From: Cellulomonas timonensis
Lineage (GTDB): Bacteria; Actinomycetota; Actinomycetes; Actinomycetales; Cellulomonadaceae
NCBI RefSeq assembly: GCF_900046455.1
Contig: NZ_FCOT01000013.1
Location: forward strand, 744,001 to 808,000
Direction: 5' to 3'
Length of the DNA stretch: 64,000 nt
Under the pieces are notes generated by a model, which saw only the letters and a program-made list of their open reading frames with translations, did no database searches and had not been told where the DNA came from. A program made the position numbers and the translations under genes. The stretch's first letter is position 1. Each line of letters starts with the position of its first letter. Positions 62,280 to 64,000 of this stretch are shown one piece after another.

Positions 62280-63143
62280 ATGAGCGACAAGGCCCGCCGG
62301 CCAGCCGCCGGCGGCCGGATGCCGCTGCGCGAGCACCTCGTCGAGCTCCGCAAGCGGTTGTTCCTGGCCGCCTGCGGCCTCGTCGTGGGCGCGGTGGTCG
62401 GATGGCTGCTGTTCGACCCGGTGTTCCACGCGCTCCAAAAGCCGCTGCTCGACGCGGCGTCCGCGCGTGGCGCCACTGCCTCGGTGAACTTCGGAGGCCT
62501 GGCCACGGCGTTCGACATGCGCCTGAAGATCTCGCTGTTCCTCGGCGCGATCCTCACGAGCCCGTGGTGGCTGTTCCAGTTCTGGGCGTTCGTGACCCCG
62601 GGGCTCACCCGGCGTGAGCGCGGGTACGCCATCGGCTTCGTGGGGGCGGCGGCGCCGCTGTTCCTCGCCGGGTCGTACCTCGCGTGGACCACGATGCCCA
62701 CGGCGGTGCGCGTCCTGACGGACTTCATCCCGCAGGAGGCCACCAACCTGATCGACGCGCAGACCTACCTCAGCTTCGTCATGCGCTTCGTCCTCGCGTT
62801 CGGCGTCGCGTTCGTGCTGCCGGTGGTGATGGTCGCAGTCAACATGGCCGGCCTCGTGCGGGCGTCCACCTGGGCCAAGGGCTGGCGGTGGGCGGTGCTG
62901 CTGGCCTTCGTGTTCGCGGCGGTCATGACCCCCACCCCCGACGCGATCACAATGGTGGTCATGGCGCTGCCGATCTGCGCCCTGTACTTCATCGCCGTGG
63001 GCATCTGCGTGCTGCACGACCGCCGCGTGAACAAGGCGCGGGTCGCCGCGGGCCTGCCGCGGCTCGACGGCACGATGGCGGACGAGGACGACGACGAGGC
63101 GCCGGCCGCGTCGGCGGACGCCGACGAGCCAGGGCGCGCGTGA
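62280..63143 (+). CDS. tatC: Twin-arginine translocase subunit TatC
   Basis: Signal-peptide receptor of the Tat system; 287 residues with six membrane helices. The N-terminal MPLREHLVELRKRLFLAACG is the conserved twin-arginine-binding region. PWWLFQFWAFVTPGLTRRER and the helix pair around FVMRFVLAFGVAFVLPVVMV and MTPTPDAITMVVMALPICAL are typical. The C-terminus is acidic (MADEDDDEAPAASADADE). The stop overlaps the start of the kinase-like gene. Confidence 0.97.
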   Translation: MSDKARRPAAGGRMPLREHLVELRKRLFLAACGLVVGAVVGWLLFDPVFHALQKPLLDAASARGATASVNFGGLATAFDMRLKISLFLGAILTSPWWLFQFWAFVTPGLTRRERGYAIGFVGAAAPLFLAGSYLAWTTMPTAVRVLTDFIPQEATNLIDAQTYLSFVMRFVLAFGVAFVLPVVMVAVNMAGLVRASTWAKGWRWAVLLAFVFAAVMTPTPDAITMVVMALPICALYFIAVGICVLHDRRVNKARVAAGLPRLDGTMADEDDDEAPAASADADEPGRA

Positions 63144-64000
63144 CTCAGATCGGCGTCGTGGTCAACCCCACCGCAGGGCGGGGCCGGGGCCACGGCGCAG
63201 GCGCCGCGACGGTCGACGCGCTGCGCCGTCGGGGGCACCACGTCGAGGACCTGTCCGCCACCGACCTGGAGGCAGCGAGCGCGCGAGCCCGCCACGCGGC
63301 CGTGCGCGGCCTCGACGCCCTGGTGATGGTGGGCGGCGACGGGATGGTCAACCTCGGCGCGAACGTCGTCGCGGAGACGGATCTGCCGCTCGGCATCGTG
63401 GCCGTGGGCACGGGCAACGACCTGGCGCGCGCCCTGGACCTGCCGCGCAGCGATGTGGACGCCTCGGTGCGCGCGATCGAGCATGGGCTCGCGCAGGGGC
63501 CGCGCGCCATCGACGCCGTCAGCGCCGGGCCGCCGCTGCACTCCACCCGCACCTGGTACCTGGGCGCGCTGTCCTGCGGCGTCGACGCGGCGGTGAACGC
63601 GCGGGCCAACACGATGCGCTGGCCCCGGGGCAGCGCCCGGTACGTGCGCGCCCTCATGGGCGAGCTGCGCGGCTTCGCCCCGTACGGGTACCGGGTGACC
63701 CTCGACGACGTCGTGTGGGAGTCCGCCGGCTGCGTGGTCGCGGTGGCGAACGCGCCGTGGATCGGCGGCGGCGTCAAGATCGCGCCCGACGCGAGGATCG
63801 ACGACGGGCTGCTCGACGTGGTCGTGGCCGGCCCCTTCACGCGGTCCGGTGTCGTGCGGATCTTCCCGGGGATGTACACGGGCCGGCATGTGCGCCATCC
63901 CGCAGTCCAGGTGTTCCGCTCCCGCACCGCGCTGATCGAGCCGGTGGAGCGGTTGGGCTCCGTCCCGCCCGACGCCTTCGCGGACGGGGAGCGGCTCGGG
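63140..64000 (+). CDS. Diacylglycerol/sphingosine kinase-like lipid kinase (3' end outside window)
   Basis: The frame is open from GTG 63140 to the last base, giving 287 residues without a stop. The DAGK catalytic domain is clear: VVNPTAGRGRGHGAGAATVD at the start, the nucleotide loop MVGGDGMVNLG, VGTGNDLARALDLP, and the later NAPWIGGGVKIAPDARIDDG and LLDVVVAG. Family members phosphorylate diacylglycerol or related lipids and typically have about 290-330 residues, so little is missing. The start overlaps tatC as GTGA. The exact substrate is not known. Confidence 0.93.
   Translation, partial: MTQIGVVVNPTAGRGRGHGAGAATVDALRRRGHHVEDLSATDLEAASARARHAAVRGLDALVMVGGDGMVNLGANVVAETDLPLGIVAVGTGNDLARALDLPRSDVDASVRAIEHGLAQGPRAIDAVSAGPPLHSTRTWYLGALSCGVDAAVNARANTMRWPRGSARYVRALMGELRGFAPYGYRVTLDDVVWESAGCVVAVANAPWIGGGVKIAPDARIDDGLLDVVVAGPFTRSGVVRIFPGMYTGRHVRHPAVQVFRSRTALIEPVERLGSVPPDAFADGERLG

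Noticed and set aside
63145-63927. - strand frames at the right end
   Set aside because: Shadows of the lipid-kinase gene, which is itself open to the edge on the + strand.

Overview
The window is a dense, very G+C-rich bacterial chromosome segment. Gene order and protein families point to an actinobacterium of the Micrococcales, most like the Cellulomonas group. The clues are mIHF beside gmk-rpoZ-coaBC-metK, a helicase-less actinobacterial PriA, PafB/PafC, a DUF3866 protein, a PyrR-led pyrimidine operon, many GTG starts and many apparently leaderless promoters. There is no rRNA or tRNA gene here to confirm the placement. Nearly all genes lie on the + strand; only the exonuclease/MMPL pair, the GGDEF-EAL gene and the DUF3866 gene are on the - strand. 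I see no insertion sequence, prophage, CRISPR array or other sign of recent transfer.

Layout. 1-6 kb: the end of aspS, a convergent 5'-3' exonuclease/MMPL pair, and rarA. 6-13 kb: rpsD, two small membrane-associated proteins, alaS, ruvX, mltG and aroE. 13-25.6 kb: a complete type IV pilus locus (pilB, pilT, pilC, major pilin, two minor pilins, a large PilX-like protein, pilD, pilM, pilN, pilO) inserted between aroE and aroC. 25.7-31 kb: aroC-aroK-aroB-aroQ, a SatD-like regulator with a duplicated palindromic operator and its membrane partner, then efp-nusB. 31.4-33.6 kb: a membrane GGDEF-EAL protein. 33.7-42.6 kb: the pyrimidine operon pyrR-pyrB-pyrC-(PH-like)-carA-carB-pyrF behind a PyrR-binding RNA element. 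42.7-52.7 kb: mihF-gmk-rpoZ-coaBC-metK-priA-HAD-fmt-rsmB-rpe. 52.8-58.3 kb: an FMN riboswitch and ribD-ribE-ribBA-ribH, then hisE-hisG and a PH-domain protein. 58.3-64 kb: DUF3866 divergent from pafB-pafC, a small membrane protein, tatA-tatC, and a diacylglycerol/sphingosine-kinase-like gene cut by the window end.

How the parts work together. Most of the window is housekeeping: translation (aspS, rpsD, alaS, efp, fmt, rsmB), transcription (nusB, rpoZ), nucleotides (pyr, gmk), shikimate, riboflavin, CoA and SAM synthesis, and DNA repair (rarA, ruvX, pafBC). The accessory interest lies in four places. One is the pilus locus, whose extension ATPase carries two MshEN-type (potentially c-di-GMP-binding) motifs. 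The second is the nearby c-di-GMP turnover enzyme. The third is the SatD-like pair with twin operators overlapping a leaderless -10. The fourth is an exact 48-bp in-frame tandem duplication in the MMPL transporter. A recurrent TAnnnT box 6-7 bases upstream of ten start codons is the most pervasive regulatory pattern.
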